A DNA stretch of 50,895 nt from Marinobacter halodurans (GCF_004327985.1 NZ_SJDL01000039.1:1-50895), one strand, 5' to 3'; shown: positions 18,974-28,601, counted from the first letter of the stretch. Translations and numbers: made by a program. Notes: generated by a model from the letters alone, not told the origin.

Positions 18974-20533
18974 GTGAGCAATGACCTGATCCGTGCCCTT
19001 CAGGATCCCGCCCGCTATGACCATCCGGTGGACGAGTTCAAGGTCCTGGAAACCCACATTTCCTGGGTCATCCTCACCGGCCCCTACGCCTACAAGATCA
19101 AGAAACCGATGGACTTTGGCTTTCTCGACTTTTCATCCCTGGATCGCCGCAGGCATTTCTGCGAGGAGGAGATCCGCCTCAACCGTCGTCTGGCGCCGGA
19201 TCTGTATGAAGCCGTCGTCCCCATTACCGGTAGCGCAGACGATCCCGCCCTGGGTGGTGACGGCGAGCCGTTCGAGTACGCCATCCGCATGCGCCAGTTC
19301 GACCAGGCCAACCTGCTCGACGCCATCCAGGAAAAGGGCAACCTCACCAGCGACGCGATGAAGGACCTGGCACGCCAGGTGGCCGAGTTCCACCGGGAGC
19401 TGCCGCGGGTGCCGGACGACAAGCCCCTGGGCACACCGGAGGCGGTCTACGCGGCGATGCAGGAGAATTTCGACCAGGTGCGCCCGCTGCTGGACGATCC
19501 GGAGCTGCTGAAACAGGTGGATGAGCTGGAAGCCTGGACCCGCACCACCTTCAATCGCCTGGAAGACCGGATCGCCCAGCGCCGGGCCGACGGGTACGTG
19601 CGCGAATGCCACGGCGACCTGCACCTGTCCAACATCACCTTCTACGAGGGTGAGGTCACGGTCTTCGACTGCATCGAGTTCAACGAACCGTTCCGCTGGA
19701 TCGATGTGATCAATGACATCGCCTTCCTGCTCATGGATCTGGAGTCCCGTGGCGAAAACCGCCTGGCCATGGATGTCCTGAACACCTACCTCGAATACAG
19801 CGGCGACTTCGATGCCCTGCCCCTGCTGCCGCTCTACAAGGCCTACCGGGCGATGGTGCGCGCCAAGATCGCCCTGCTCACCCGGGGCAACGACGGGCTC
19901 AGCGAGGCCCAGAAGGCCGGCCTGCTGGATACGTTCCGCACCTATGCGCAACTGGCCGACAGCTACGGCGCCTGCCCCAACCCCTACCTGCTGGCCACGA
20001 CCGGCCTGTCCGGCAGCGGCAAGACGGTGGTCAGTGGCGCCCTGGCGCGGGAGCTGGGCCTGGTCCGACTGCGCTCGGACGTGGAGCGCAAGCGCCTGCA
20101 TGGCCTGGATCCGCTGGCCAGGAGCGGCTCTGGCGTCGGCACCGACATCTACAGCGCCGAGTCCACCCGGAAGACCTATGACCGTCTCGCCGCCCTGGCG
20201 CATGAACTGCTGCTATCGGGATGCCCGGTCATCGTCGACGCCGCCTGCCTCAAGCACGCGGAACGGGCGCGCTTCAACGAGCTGGCGGCCGAGCTGGGCA
20301 TGCCGTTCGCGCTGATTGATTGCCAGGCACCCGAGGCCCTGCGCCGCAAGTGGATCCGGGCCCGCAGCAACGATGCCTCCGAAGCGACCGAAGCCCTGCT
20401 CGACGAGCAGATGAGCTGGCTGGAACCGCTGGCCGAGGATGAAAAGGGCCACACCGTCCACGTGCATACGGAAGAGGACCAGGTCGCCGAGAGTCTCGCC
20501 GACCGCATCCGCAGCCATTTTGCGCTCGCCTAG
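18974..20533 (+). CDS. Fused APH-like kinase / AAA P-loop kinase
   Basis: Two-domain protein of 519 residues; substrate unknown. The N-terminal half (about 1-325) has an aminoglycoside-phosphotransferase fold, with the ATP-site lysines in YKIKKP, the Brenner-type catalytic motif HGDLHLSNI and the following DCIEFNE. The C-terminal half (about 335-515) is a P-loop kinase with Walker A GLSGSGKT. The same fusion (COG2187 plus COG0645) is common in proteobacteria and is often annotated only as AAA family ATPase. GTG start with AAGGAG upstream. It leads a run of small genes for a pentapeptide protein and a Rieske protein. Confidence 0.85.
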   Translation: MSNDLIRALQDPARYDHPVDEFKVLETHISWVILTGPYAYKIKKPMDFGFLDFSSLDRRRHFCEEEIRLNRRLAPDLYEAVVPITGSADDPALGGDGEPFEYAIRMRQFDQANLLDAIQEKGNLTSDAMKDLARQVAEFHRELPRVPDDKPLGTPEAVYAAMQENFDQVRPLLDDPELLKQVDELEAWTRTTFNRLEDRIAQRRADGYVRECHGDLHLSNITFYEGEVTVFDCIEFNEPFRWIDVINDIAFLLMDLESRGENRLAMDVLNTYLEYSGDFDALPLLPLYKAYRAMVRAKIALLTRGNDGLSEAQKAGLLDTFRTYAQLADSYGACPNPYLLATTGLSGSGKTVVSGALARELGLVRLRSDVERKRLHGLDPLARSGSGVGTDIYSAESTRKTYDRLAALAHELLLSGCPVIVDAACLKHAERARFNELAAELGMPFALIDCQAPEALRRKWIRARSNDASEATEALLDEQMSWLEPLAEDEKGHTVHVHTEEDQVAESLADRIRSHFALA

Positions 20534-20585
20534 GCGGCAGGCGACACTACACTGATGACAATCCCATGAGACAGGAGTCGGCTCC

Positions 20586-20939
20586 ATGGAAGACAACGTA
20601 CGCGTGCTGGATCACCCGCTCTACCAGACCCTGCGCAACGAGAACATCCAGGCGTTCAACGAAGCCAAGGCTGGCCTGGACAACTACCCCAGCTTCTCGC
20701 ACGGAGACTTCCGCGGCCTGGATCTGCGAGGTATCGACGTCGATGGGCTCGACCTGAGCCACGCCTACTTCCGTGGGGCCGACCTGCGCGGCATCGACTT
20801 CAGCAACGCCAACCTGGAAGGCGCCAGCATCGCCGGTGCCAAGATATCCGGCTGCCTGTTCCCGATCGCACTGCACGCGGACGAGATCGTCATGTCGCTG
20901 AACCACGGCACGCGCATGCGCTACAACATCACCAAATAG
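20586..20939 (+). CDS. Short pentapeptide-repeat protein
   Basis: 117 residues with a non-repeat N-terminus (about 1-38), then roughly ten A(D/N)LXX-like units between 39 and 90, such as GLDLRGIDVDGLDLS, FRGADLRGID and ANLEGASIAG. A short non-repeat tail follows. The domain should form a small right-handed quadrilateral beta-helix. It is too short to mimic DNA in the way QnrB does, and no function can be given. The Rieske gene starts two bases after its stop. Confidence 0.85.
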   Translation: MEDNVRVLDHPLYQTLRNENIQAFNEAKAGLDNYPSFSHGDFRGLDLRGIDVDGLDLSHAYFRGADLRGIDFSNANLEGASIAGAKISGCLFPIALHADEIVMSLNHGTRMRYNITK

Positions 20940-20941
20940 GC

Positions 20942-21271
20942 ATGACGGCAACCCTCACCCTGCCCGACGACCTGGCGGACAACGAATGCCGCCAGTTCGA
21001 CCTGCCCGGCGAATCCCACAGCGCTTTCGTGATCCGCCATCGCGGGCAGGTCTATGCCTACCGCAATGCTTGTCCTCACCTGGGCATCGCCCTCAACTGG
21101 CTGCCGGATCAGTTTATGGATCCGGACCGGTGTTTTATCCAGTGCGCCAACCACAACGCGCTGTTTACCGTGGATGACGGCCACTGCATCACCGGTCCCT
21201 GTGCCGGCGACACGCTCACCCCGCTGCCCGTGGCAAGGCGCGACGGAAAGCTGGTGATCGATATCGCCTGA
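20942..21271 (+). CDS. Rieske 2Fe-2S domain protein
   Basis: Stand-alone Rieske ferredoxin-like protein of 109 residues. The cluster ligands are visible as ACPHLG (C-x-H) and CANHNA (C-x2-H), about 30 residues apart, with the typical YRNACPH and LTPLPV strands. It could be an electron-transfer partner or an assimilatory nitrite reductase-like small subunit, but no oxygenase or reductase is adjacent. It is tightly coupled to the pentapeptide gene upstream and converges on sfsA with a two-base gap. Confidence 0.88.
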   Translation: MTATLTLPDDLADNECRQFDLPGESHSAFVIRHRGQVYAYRNACPHLGIALNWLPDQFMDPDRCFIQCANHNALFTVDDGHCITGPCAGDTLTPLPVARRDGKLVIDIA

Positions 21272-21273
21272 GC

Positions 21274-21984
21274 TCAGTCGAGCACCACCGGCAATGGCGT
21301 CTCCAGCGCCAGCGAGGTGGGGCTGAGGGCGGCCCGCCAAGCCATGATCTCCACCCCTCTGCCGGCGGCTTCACGCAACAGCCGGCCATATTCCGGATCG
21401 ATGTGATCCGCCGGAGCCACGCTGTCCACGCCGGTGTGATTGACGCAGAAAAACAGCACGGCGCGCTCGCCGGCCGCGGCCTGGGCCATGAGCTCCCGCA
21501 GGTGCTTCTGGCCGCGGGTCGTCACGGCGTCCGGGAAGTAGCCCCGCCCGTCTTCACCCAGGGTCACGTTCTTGACTTCCACCCAGGCATCGGGCCGATT
21601 GGCATGGCCGGACAGGTGCAGATCGATCCGGCTTTTCTCGCTGCCGTAACGCACTTCGCTACGCACCGCCGTATAACCGGCCAGATCATCGATCCGCCCC
21701 GCCTCGATAGCCGACTGGACCTGTCGGTTGGGCCGGCTGGTGTTGATCAGCGCCAGCGTTTCCTGCGCCACCTCCACCAGTTCCCAGGTGTACTTAAGCT
21801 TGCGTTTGGGATCGTCACTGTGGGTCAGCCAGACCCGGCTGTCAGGCCTGGCGCACCCCAGCATGGAGCCCGTGTTGGGGCAATGGGCCGTCACCACCTG
21901 GCCATCGCCCAGGGTCACGTCCGCCAGGAAGCGCTTGTAACGTTTGATCAGCCGCCCTTCGATCAACGGCGCGGAAAATTCCAT
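21274..21984 (-). CDS. sfsA: SfsA family DNA/RNA nuclease-like protein
   Basis: 236 residues matching SfsA, first described as a regulator of maltose metabolism in E. coli and now seen as a member of the PD-(D/E)XK nuclease-like fold with DNA binding. Visible features are the OB-like N-terminus [22 protein letters not shown] (shown here in part), the core [19 protein letters not shown] with E-x-K, and HLRELM. It lies divergent from and next to dksA, an arrangement shared with E. coli and pseudomonads. Confidence 0.94.
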   Translation of the reverse strand: MEFSAPLIEGRLIKRYKRFLADVTLGDGQVVTAHCPNTGSMLGCARPDSRVWLTHSDDPKRKLKYTWELVEVAQETLALINTSRPNRQVQSAIEAGRIDDLAGYTAVRSEVRYGSEKSRIDLHLSGHANRPDAWVEVKNVTLGEDGRGYFPDAVTTRGQKHLRELMAQAAAGERAVLFFCVNHTGVDSVAPADHIDPEYGRLLREAAGRGVEIMAWRAALSPTSLALETPLPVVLD

Positions 21985-22143
21985 CGGTCTATACTCCTGA
22001 ACGGTCCGGCGACGGCTCCGCGGCCTGTCTGCAGCCAGCCCGACCTACCCGGATCCATTTAAAATCAGCAACCTATCATACCGGTTTAGCCAGCCGACGA
22101 CACCGTTGGCACGACCGGCTCACGGGACTGGCGCGGCCCCATT

Positions 22144-22167
22144 GAATCTGCTATTTTCCGCAGATTC
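22144..22167. promoter_or_regulatory. Hairpin between sfsA and dksA
   Basis: GAATCTGC and GCAGATTC, eight perfect base pairs with an eight-base AT-rich loop, lie in the 383-base gap between the divergent sfsA and dksA genes. No T run is adjacent on the dksA strand. It could be an operator or a structured element near the dksA transcription start. Confidence 0.4.
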
Positions 22168-22229
22168 ATTGAGTCCCGCCGCCGGCCTGAGGCAAGGGGC
22201 GAAGGCACCCGTCAAAAGATGCTACGCTG

Positions 22230-22367
22230 AATACTCAGGCAAAAAGGCCGGGACGGGTGACAGGAATCCGGGGTGACTGCTACGGCAGCCGCCATGCCCT
22301 TAAGGCCAGGCCTCCGGACCCGCGGTGGTCGGAGCCTCCTTGAAGTTTAGAGAAGAGGCTGGTTTCT
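22230..22367 (+). other. Structured dksA leader
   Basis: The last 140 bases before dksA hold several short complementary pairs: CTGC/GCAG (22276-22287), GCC/GGC around TTAA, TCCGG/CCGGA enclosing both, and a long imperfect pair near 22309-22336. They suggest a folded 5' leader. No known riboswitch class is recognised. The ribosome binding site AGAGAAGAGG sits near 22350. Confidence 0.4.
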
Positions 22368-22808
22368 ATGCCGAATATTGAAGAGAAAGCCCGCGAAAGA
22401 TTCACCAACTTCACGCCTTACGAGATGAAGAAAGGCGAGGAGTACATGAGTGAGGACATGCTGGAGCACTTCCGTCAGCTTCTGCTCAAGTGGAAGCAGG
22501 AGCTGATGGAAGAGGTTGACCGTACCATGCATCACATGCAGGAAGACGCGGCCAACTACGCCGATCCCAGTGACCGGGCCACTCAGGAAGAGGAATTCAG
22601 TCTGGAGCTGCGGACCCGCGATCGGGAGCGCAAGCTGATCAAGAAAATTGACCAGACCATCGATCGCATCGACAAGGACGACTACGGCTTCTGCGACCAG
22701 TGCGGCGTCGAGATTGGCACCCGCCGCCTGGAGGCCCGTCCGACCGCGACGCTCTGCATCGACTGCAAGACCCTGGCGGAAATCCGCGAACGCCAGACCG
22801 GAATCTGA
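22368..22808 (+). CDS. dksA: RNA polymerase-binding transcription factor DksA
   Basis: Binds the secondary channel of RNA polymerase and, with ppGpp, represses rRNA promoters and activates amino-acid genes. The 146-residue protein has the coiled-coil domain with acidic tip (NYADPSDRATQEEE, about 62-75) and a complete four-cysteine zinc finger (CDQCG and CIDCK). It is therefore the zinc-dependent DksA1 type. The stringent-type promoters elsewhere in the window are its expected targets. gluQ follows 51 bases downstream, as in E. coli. Confidence 0.97.
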   Translation: MPNIEEKARERFTNFTPYEMKKGEEYMSEDMLEHFRQLLLKWKQELMEEVDRTMHHMQEDAANYADPSDRATQEEEFSLELRTRDRERKLIKKIDQTIDRIDKDDYGFCDQCGVEIGTRRLEARPTATLCIDCKTLAEIRERQTGI

Positions 22809-22859
22809 TCTGGCCTCCCCGAGGCGCCGGGCGAGCTTCGTCCGGCGCGCTGCTGCCCC

Positions 22860-23744
22860 ATGACCTCCAAGTATCGCGGCCGCTTCGCCCCCTCACCCAC
22901 CGGCCCCCTGCATTTTGGTTCCCTGGTCACGGGGCTTGCCAGCTACCTGGAAGCACGCACACGTACCGGCACCTGGCTTGTCCGTATTGAGGACCTCGAT
23001 CCCCTGCGCGAACCGCCCGAAGCCGCCGGTCAGATCCTGCGCAGCCTGGAGCGTCATGGCCTGCATTGGGACGAGGCCGTCCGCTTCCAGTCGGAACGGC
23101 ACGACGCCTACGCGGCGGTTATCCGGCAACTGCTCGCCGACGACCGCGCCTATTGCTGCACCTGTTCCCGCAAGGAACTCAGCGCCCATGGCGGCCAGCA
23201 CCCCGGCGACTGCCGCAACCGGAAAGCGGTGCCGGAAGCGCCCCACGCGGTCCGCCTGAAGCTCGAGGACTGCACCCTCAGTTGGCAGGACCGGCTGCTG
23301 GGCCCCCAGGCCCAGGTACTGCGCGCGGAGCGGGACGACCCGGTGCTGCAGCGCAAGGAAGGCTTCTACGCCTACCAGTTGGCGGTGGTGGTTGATGACA
23401 TTGACCAGGGCATGACCGACATCGTTCGCGGCTCGGACCTGCTGGAAACCACCGCCGCACAACTCAAGCTGTTCGACTGGCTGGGCGCCCCGGCGCCCAG
23501 CTACCTGCATATCCCGGTGATCCTCAACGCCACCGGGCAGAAGCTGAGCAAGCAGACCTACGCCCCGGCGCTCGACGACAGCCGACCGGTCGAAAACCTC
23601 TGGCAGGCACTTCAGGCACTGGGGCAACAACCGCCGGAAGACCTGCTGGGCGCGGCACCGGGCGCTATACTGGAATGGGCCCGGACGCACTGGTCAGCCA
23701 AACGCCTGCCGCTGCAGTCCAACCTGGCACCGGCGTCCGCCTGA
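22860..23744 (+). CDS. gluQ: Glutamyl-Q tRNA(Asp) synthetase
   Basis: Attaches glutamate to the queuosine base at position 34 of tRNA-Asp. The 294-residue protein corresponds to the catalytic half of GluRS without the anticodon-binding domain. It has PSPTGPLHFGSL (HIGH-like) near residue 12, zinc-site cysteines in YCCTCSRKEL and GDCRN, and the KMSKS-like KLSKQ near residue 228. Gene order dksA-gluQ is conserved, often with co-transcription. Confidence 0.95.
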   Translation: MTSKYRGRFAPSPTGPLHFGSLVTGLASYLEARTRTGTWLVRIEDLDPLREPPEAAGQILRSLERHGLHWDEAVRFQSERHDAYAAVIRQLLADDRAYCCTCSRKELSAHGGQHPGDCRNRKAVPEAPHAVRLKLEDCTLSWQDRLLGPQAQVLRAERDDPVLQRKEGFYAYQLAVVVDDIDQGMTDIVRGSDLLETTAAQLKLFDWLGAPAPSYLHIPVILNATGQKLSKQTYAPALDDSRPVENLWQALQALGQQPPEDLLGAAPGAILEWARTHWSAKRLPLQSNLAPASA

Positions 23745-23859
23745 CAATACAAGGGGTTGCGTGGTATAACGCAAACCCGGAGCCTGGGGCAGCGAACTCG
23801 CCGGATGTCCGACGGACACGTGCCCGGGGCTCGACGTAACCGCAGGGAACAATTGCCCG

Positions 23860-24036
23860 ATGTACATCTACCGACTGGTCTTCCTGCTCGTGCTGGCCGT
23901 TTACATTTTTTCCCCCAATATCCTGGATTGGTGGATCGAGCCCGGCAGCGCGTGGTACAGCCCCTTCATTGCCTGGGCTGGCCTGATTGCCGTGGGTTTC
24001 TGGCTGGAATGGCGACGCGACCCCAATGAGTTTTAG
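23860..24036 (+). CDS. cbrX: Small membrane protein CbrX
   Basis: 58-residue protein with two predicted membrane helices (about 4-20 and 35-50) and the tail WRRDPNEF. Its last 11 bases overlap the start of cbrA, which begins inside its final codons. This matches the small ORF named cbrX in Pseudomonas, whose translation is coupled to that of cbrA. It is short and easily missed; the position, overlap and hydrophobic profile support it. Confidence 0.82.
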   Translation: MYIYRLVFLLVLAVYIFSPNILDWWIEPGSAWYSPFIAWAGLIAVGFWLEWRRDPNEF

Positions 24037-26971
24037 TCTGACCACGCTGATCCTGGTCAGCCTCGCCTACCTGTCACTCCTGTTCGGCATTGCGCACATG
24101 ACCGAGCGCGGCCTGATACCGGCCCGTTGGGTCCGACATCCGCTGGTGTATGTCCTAAGCCTGGGCGTCTATGCCGGGATATGGGCGGTGTATGGCTCGG
24201 TGGGTATGGCCAGCGTGTTCGGTTTCGGTTACCTGGCCTATTACATCGGGATCAGTGGCGCCTTCCTGCTGGCCCCCGTGCTGCTCAACCCGATCCTGCG
24301 GATCGGCCGCACCTACCAGCTCACATCGCTGGCCGACCTGTTCGCCTTCCGCTATCGCAGCCAGTGGGCCGGAACGCTGGTCACCCTGCTCTCCGGGGCC
24401 GCCATCCTGTCGCTGCTGAGCATGCAGATCAAGGCGGTGGCCGACTCCGCCGCCCTGCTCTCGCCCGGCGCCTCGCCCCATATGATCGGGCAGCTGTTCA
24501 GCCTGGCCATGGTGCTGTTTACGGTGCTGTTCGGCGCCCGTCGCGAGCAGGGCCAGGAAAGCCACCAGGGACTGGTTGTCGCGATCGCCTTCGATTCGCT
24601 GGTCAAGGTGGTGGCCCTGCTGTTCCTGGGCGGACTGCTGCTGTATTCCGTTTTCGACGGATTCAATGGCCTGGAGATCTGGCTTAACCATAATGTGGCG
24701 CTGGCCTCGCCCTTCGGTATCCAGTTGGACGACGGCAGTTGGCGGGCGTTGATGCTGATGTCCTTTGCCGCCGCGCTGGTCCTGCCCCACATGTACCACA
24801 TGATCTTCAGCGAGAATCCCAGCCCCCGGGCCCTCGCCAAGGCCAGTTGGGGACTGCCGCTGTACCTGCTGTTGCTGGCGATACCGGTGCCGCTGATCCT
24901 GTGGGGCGGCCAGGCGCTCGATGCACCCACCGAGTCCAGCTACTTTGCCCTCGGCGCCACGTTTGGCCTGGGGCATCCGGCCCTGACACTGGCCATGTAC
25001 ATCGCGGGGCTGTCCGCCGCCAGCGGCCTGGTTATCGTCAGCACCCTGGCCCTGGCCGGCATGGTCCTCAACCACGTGGTGCTCCCGCTGCGCCCGCCCC
25101 GCGAACGGGCGGACATCTACAGCTGGCTGCGCTGGGTCAAGCGGATCCTGGTCGCGGTGATCATTTTCGCCGCGCTGGTGTTCTATGAAGGTGTGGGGTC
25201 TAAGCTGGATTTCGCCACGCTCGGCATCCTCGCCCTGGCCGGCGTGCTGCAGCTCCTTCCCGGCGCCCTGGGCGTGATCTACTGGCCCGAAGGCAACCGC
25301 AAGGGTCTGATCGCCGGGCTGTTGGCGGGTGGCGGCATCTGGGCCCTGACACTGGTCCTGCCGTTTTCGGTCAATGCCGATGTGCTGACCGCCTTCGGAC
25401 TGCCCTCGGTCACCGTCTCCAATTCCCACATCTTTGCCTTTGCCAGCCTGACCGTGAACCTCAGTGTCTTTGCCCTCATCTCCCTGCTGACGGAAACGTC
25501 CAGCGAAGAGGACAGCGCCGCGCAATCCTGCTCCCTCGGTGCACTCTCCCGCCCCCAGCGGCGTGAGCTGCTTTCCGGCTCGTCGGAGGAATTCAAGCAG
25601 CAACTGGCCATCCCGCTCGGCCAGGCGGTCGCCAGCCGGGAGGTCAACCGGGCCCTCTTCCAGCTGCGCCTGCCCAGCATCGAGTACCGCCCCTACCAGC
25701 TGCGCCGGCTGCGTGACCAGATCGAGGTGAACCTGTCCGGGCTGATGGGGCCGTCCGTAGCCCAGGACATCGTCAAGCACAACCTGGGCTTCAAGCCCCA
25801 GGCCGGCGGCCGTACCGGGCAGGATATCCATTACATCGAGAAGGCGCTGGGCGATTACCAGAGTCAGTTGACCGGCCTGGCCGGCGAACTGGACAACCTG
25901 CGTCGCCATTATCGCCAGACCCTCCAGAACCTGCCGATCGCCGCCTGCTCGATCGGTGACGATGGCGAAATCCTGATGTGGAACCACGCCATGGACGAGA
26001 TCACCGGCATCGCCGCCGACGACGTGGTCGGCGCCCGGCTGACAGCCCTTCCGGAGCAGTGGCGTGACATGCTGGAAGACTTCGTCAGCGGCGAGGAACT
26101 GCACCGTTACAAACACCGCCTCGATATGAAAGGCCGCCCCCGCTGGTTCAACCTGCACAAGTCGACGCTCAGCGGGCCGGACCATCCGGAGGGCGGCAGC
26201 GTGGTGCTGGTGGAAGACCAGACCGAAACCCGCCTGCTGGAAGACGAGCTGATGCACAGCGAACGCCTGGCCTCGGTGGGTCGGCTCGCCGCGGGCGTGG
26301 CCCATGAGGTCGGCAATCCGGTCACCGGCATCTCGTCGCTGGCCCAGAACCTGAAGCTGGAGACCGACAACCCGGATATCCTCGCGACCGCCGATCAAAT
26401 CCAGCAGCAGACCCGGCGCATCTCACGGATCCTGCAATCCCTGATGAATTTCGCCCGCTCCGGCAACCACGCCCCGGCCAACCGCTATGAACCGGTGGAG
26501 CTGCGCCGCTGCATCGACGAATCCCTTAACCTGGTGTCGCTCAGCGGCAAGGGGCGCAGCCTGCAATACAGCAACGACTGCCCGGCCGGACTGCAGGTGT
26601 TGGGCGACGAACAGCGGCTGGTGCAGGTCTTCGTCAACCTGCTGGCCAACGCCCGCGATGCCTCACCTGAGGGTAGCTTGATCCGGATCAGTGGAAAGCA
26701 GGAAGCCTACTCCGCTATCATCGAAGTGGTTGATGAGGGTGCAGGCATCCCTGCAGACCAGCTCGATCACATCTTTGAGCCTTTCTATACGACCAAGGCC
26801 CCCAATGAAGGGACCGGTCTGGGGCTCTCGCTGGTGTACAGCATCGTTGAAGAGCATTACGGTCATATCCAGGTTGAGAGTCCGATCGCAAAAGACGGCA
26901 ATGGCGGCACCTGCGTGCGGTTGAGCCTGCCGGCCTTCGAAGCGGACACTGACACCCTGCAAGAGTCATGA
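24026..26971 (+). CDS. cbrA: CbrA sensor kinase with SLC5 transporter domain
   Basis: Inner-membrane histidine kinase that, with CbrB, controls use of carbon sources. The 981 residues comprise an SLC5 (sodium/solute symporter-like) domain with about 12-13 helices to near residue 495, and a STAC-type linker (about 530-600). A PAS domain follows (about 640-740), then the dimerisation domain with phospho-acceptor His in GVAHEVGNP, and a HATPase domain with VNLLANARDA, DEGAGIP and GTGLGLSLVYSI. The start at 24026 lies inside cbrX. In Pseudomonas the SLC5 part transports histidine; substrate here is unknown. Its end overlaps cbrB by four bases. Confidence 0.93.
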   Translation: MSFSLTTLILVSLAYLSLLFGIAHMTERGLIPARWVRHPLVYVLSLGVYAGIWAVYGSVGMASVFGFGYLAYYIGISGAFLLAPVLLNPILRIGRTYQLTSLADLFAFRYRSQWAGTLVTLLSGAAILSLLSMQIKAVADSAALLSPGASPHMIGQLFSLAMVLFTVLFGARREQGQESHQGLVVAIAFDSLVKVVALLFLGGLLLYSVFDGFNGLEIWLNHNVALASPFGIQLDDGSWRALMLMSFAAALVLPHMYHMIFSENPSPRALAKASWGLPLYLLLLAIPVPLILWGGQALDAPTESSYFALGATFGLGHPALTLAMYIAGLSAASGLVIVSTLALAGMVLNHVVLPLRPPRERADIYSWLRWVKRILVAVIIFAALVFYEGVGSKLDFATLGILALAGVLQLLPGALGVIYWPEGNRKGLIAGLLAGGGIWALTLVLPFSVNADVLTAFGLPSVTVSNSHIFAFASLTVNLSVFALISLLTETSSEEDSAAQSCSLGALSRPQRRELLSGSSEEFKQQLAIPLGQAVASREVNRALFQLRLPSIEYRPYQLRRLRDQIEVNLSGLMGPSVAQDIVKHNLGFKPQAGGRTGQDIHYIEKALGDYQSQLTGLAGELDNLRRHYRQTLQNLPIAACSIGDDGEILMWNHAMDEITGIAADDVVGARLTALPEQWRDMLEDFVSGEELHRYKHRLDMKGRPRWFNLHKSTLSGPDHPEGGSVVLVEDQTETRLLEDELMHSERLASVGRLAAGVAHEVGNPVTGISSLAQNLKLETDNPDILATADQIQQQTRRISRILQSLMNFARSGNHAPANRYEPVELRRCIDESLNLVSLSGKGRSLQYSNDCPAGLQVLGDEQRLVQVFVNLLANARDASPEGSLIRISGKQEAYSAIIEVVDEGAGIPADQLDHIFEPFYTTKAPNEGTGLGLSLVYSIVEEHYGHIQVESPIAKDGNGGTCVRLSLPAFEADTDTLQES

Positions 26972-28389
26972 AAGAGGCGGTTTCCCAAGGCATGCATCGT
27001 ATCCTGATCGTAGAAGACGAAGAGATCATTCGCTCGGCCCTGCGCAAGCTGCTGACCCACGCAGACTACGATGTCTCCGATGCCGGCTCCGTGGACGAGG
27101 CCCGCTCCCGTTACGAGCTCGACGGTTTTGACCTGATCATTTCCGACCTGCGCCTGCCCGGTGCCGCCGGCACCGAGCTGATTCGCCTGGCGCCCAATAC
27201 GCCGGTCCTGATCATGACCAGTTATGCCAGCCTTCGATCGGCCGTCGATTCAATGAAAATGGGCGCCGTGGAATACATCGCCAAACCGTTCGACCATGAC
27301 GAAATGCTTGCCTCGGTCGAGGACATCCTCAGGCGCACCGCCACGCCGGAACAGGATACGGCCGGAGAAAACAGCACCGGGGAAGAAGGCGCCACGGCCG
27401 AAGGCGACCCTTCGCGCATCATGTACGGCCAGTGCCAGGCCATGCAGTCCGTATTCACGCTGATCCGCAAGGTCGCTCCCACCGAGACCACCGTACTGAT
27501 CCACGGTGAATCCGGCACCGGTAAGGAACTGGCCGCCCGCGCCCTGCATCAACTCAGCCCAAGGGCGCGCCAGCCGCTGATCTGCGTCAACTGCGCAGCC
27601 ATTCCGGAAAGCCTGATCGAGTCCGAGCTGTTCGGTCACGAGAAAGGCGCGTTTACCGGAGCCGTGTCCGCCCGCACCGGTCTGATCGAAGCGGCCGACG
27701 GCGGCAGCCTGTTCCTGGACGAGATCGGCGAGCTGCCGGCCGAGGCCCAGGCCCGACTGTTGCGAGTCCTGCAGGAAAGCGAGATTCGTCGGGTGGGCTC
27801 GACCCAGAGCCGCACGGTGGATGTCCGCATGATCGCGGCAACCCACCGGAACCTCCGCGCCATGACCAAGACGGCCGAATTCCGGGAAGACCTGTATTAC
27901 CGCCTCAACGTCATGCAGATCCGCATTCCACCACTGCGCGAGCGTAACGGCGACATACTGGGGCTGGCCAAGCGCTTCCTGCAACGCCAGGCCCAGCGCA
28001 TGGGCAAGCCGGATATCAGTCTCAGCCCGGAAGCCATGCGGGCGCTGGAACAGCACCGCTGGCCCGGTAACGTGCGGGAGCTGGAGAATGCGATTGAGCG
28101 GGCCACCATCCTTTGCGACGACGGCATGATCACTCCGGCACTGCTCGACCTGGATACGGATGGCTCCGATGTCCATATTCCCGCCGGCCTGCTGGAGGAA
28201 GAGGACCCGACTCCAGCCCCGGATCCACAGACGTCGAACGATCTCTCGCTGGAAGACTACTTCCAGCATTTCGTCCTGGAGAACCAGGACAAGATGAGCG
28301 AGACGGAACTGGCCCAGAAGCTGGGCATCAGCCGCAAGTCCCTCTGGGAACGCCGTCAGCGTCTGGGCATTCCGCGCAAGAAGGGCTGA
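26968..28389 (+). CDS. cbrB: CbrB sigma-54-dependent response regulator
   Basis: NtrC-family activator of 473 residues. The receiver domain (about 10-125) has acidic pocket VEDEE, phospho-acceptor Asp in ISDLRLPG and Lys in AKPFD. The AAA+ domain (about 150-385) has Walker A GESGTGKE and the sigma-54 contact loop GAFTGA. A Fis-type HTH covers the last 45 residues. It overlaps cbrA (ATGA). In Pseudomonas its chief target is the sRNA gene crcZ immediately downstream; here a matching -24/-12 promoter lies at 28736-28751. Confidence 0.94.
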   Translation: MKEAVSQGMHRILIVEDEEIIRSALRKLLTHADYDVSDAGSVDEARSRYELDGFDLIISDLRLPGAAGTELIRLAPNTPVLIMTSYASLRSAVDSMKMGAVEYIAKPFDHDEMLASVEDILRRTATPEQDTAGENSTGEEGATAEGDPSRIMYGQCQAMQSVFTLIRKVAPTETTVLIHGESGTGKELAARALHQLSPRARQPLICVNCAAIPESLIESELFGHEKGAFTGAVSARTGLIEAADGGSLFLDEIGELPAEAQARLLRVLQESEIRRVGSTQSRTVDVRMIAATHRNLRAMTKTAEFREDLYYRLNVMQIRIPPLRERNGDILGLAKRFLQRQAQRMGKPDISLSPEAMRALEQHRWPGNVRELENAIERATILCDDGMITPALLDLDTDGSDVHIPAGLLEEEDPTPAPDPQTSNDLSLEDYFQHFVLENQDKMSETELAQKLGISRKSLWERRQRLGIPRKKG

Positions 28390-28601
28390 GCGCCCCCACC
28401 TTTCCTTTTCGTAATCCAACTCGTGGAACCACCCTGCCATCCGGTCTGTCGATGAACACAGACCGGCTTGCTACACCTGTCCTCCCTGCACCCGGCCTTC
28501 CCGCAGGTGAGGCGAAGTGGCCAAGCGACAGGCATTGGCTACTCTTTAGTCAATACCCCCAATACGCCTGCTACCGGTCAAAGTGTGAACCGCTCCTCAT
28601 A

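Noticed and set aside
24155-26398. 747-residue open frame antisense to cbrA
   Set aside because: GC-rich codon-shadow frame; His/Gln/Gly-rich composition, no motif, and cbrA on the other strand is complete with all kinase motifs.
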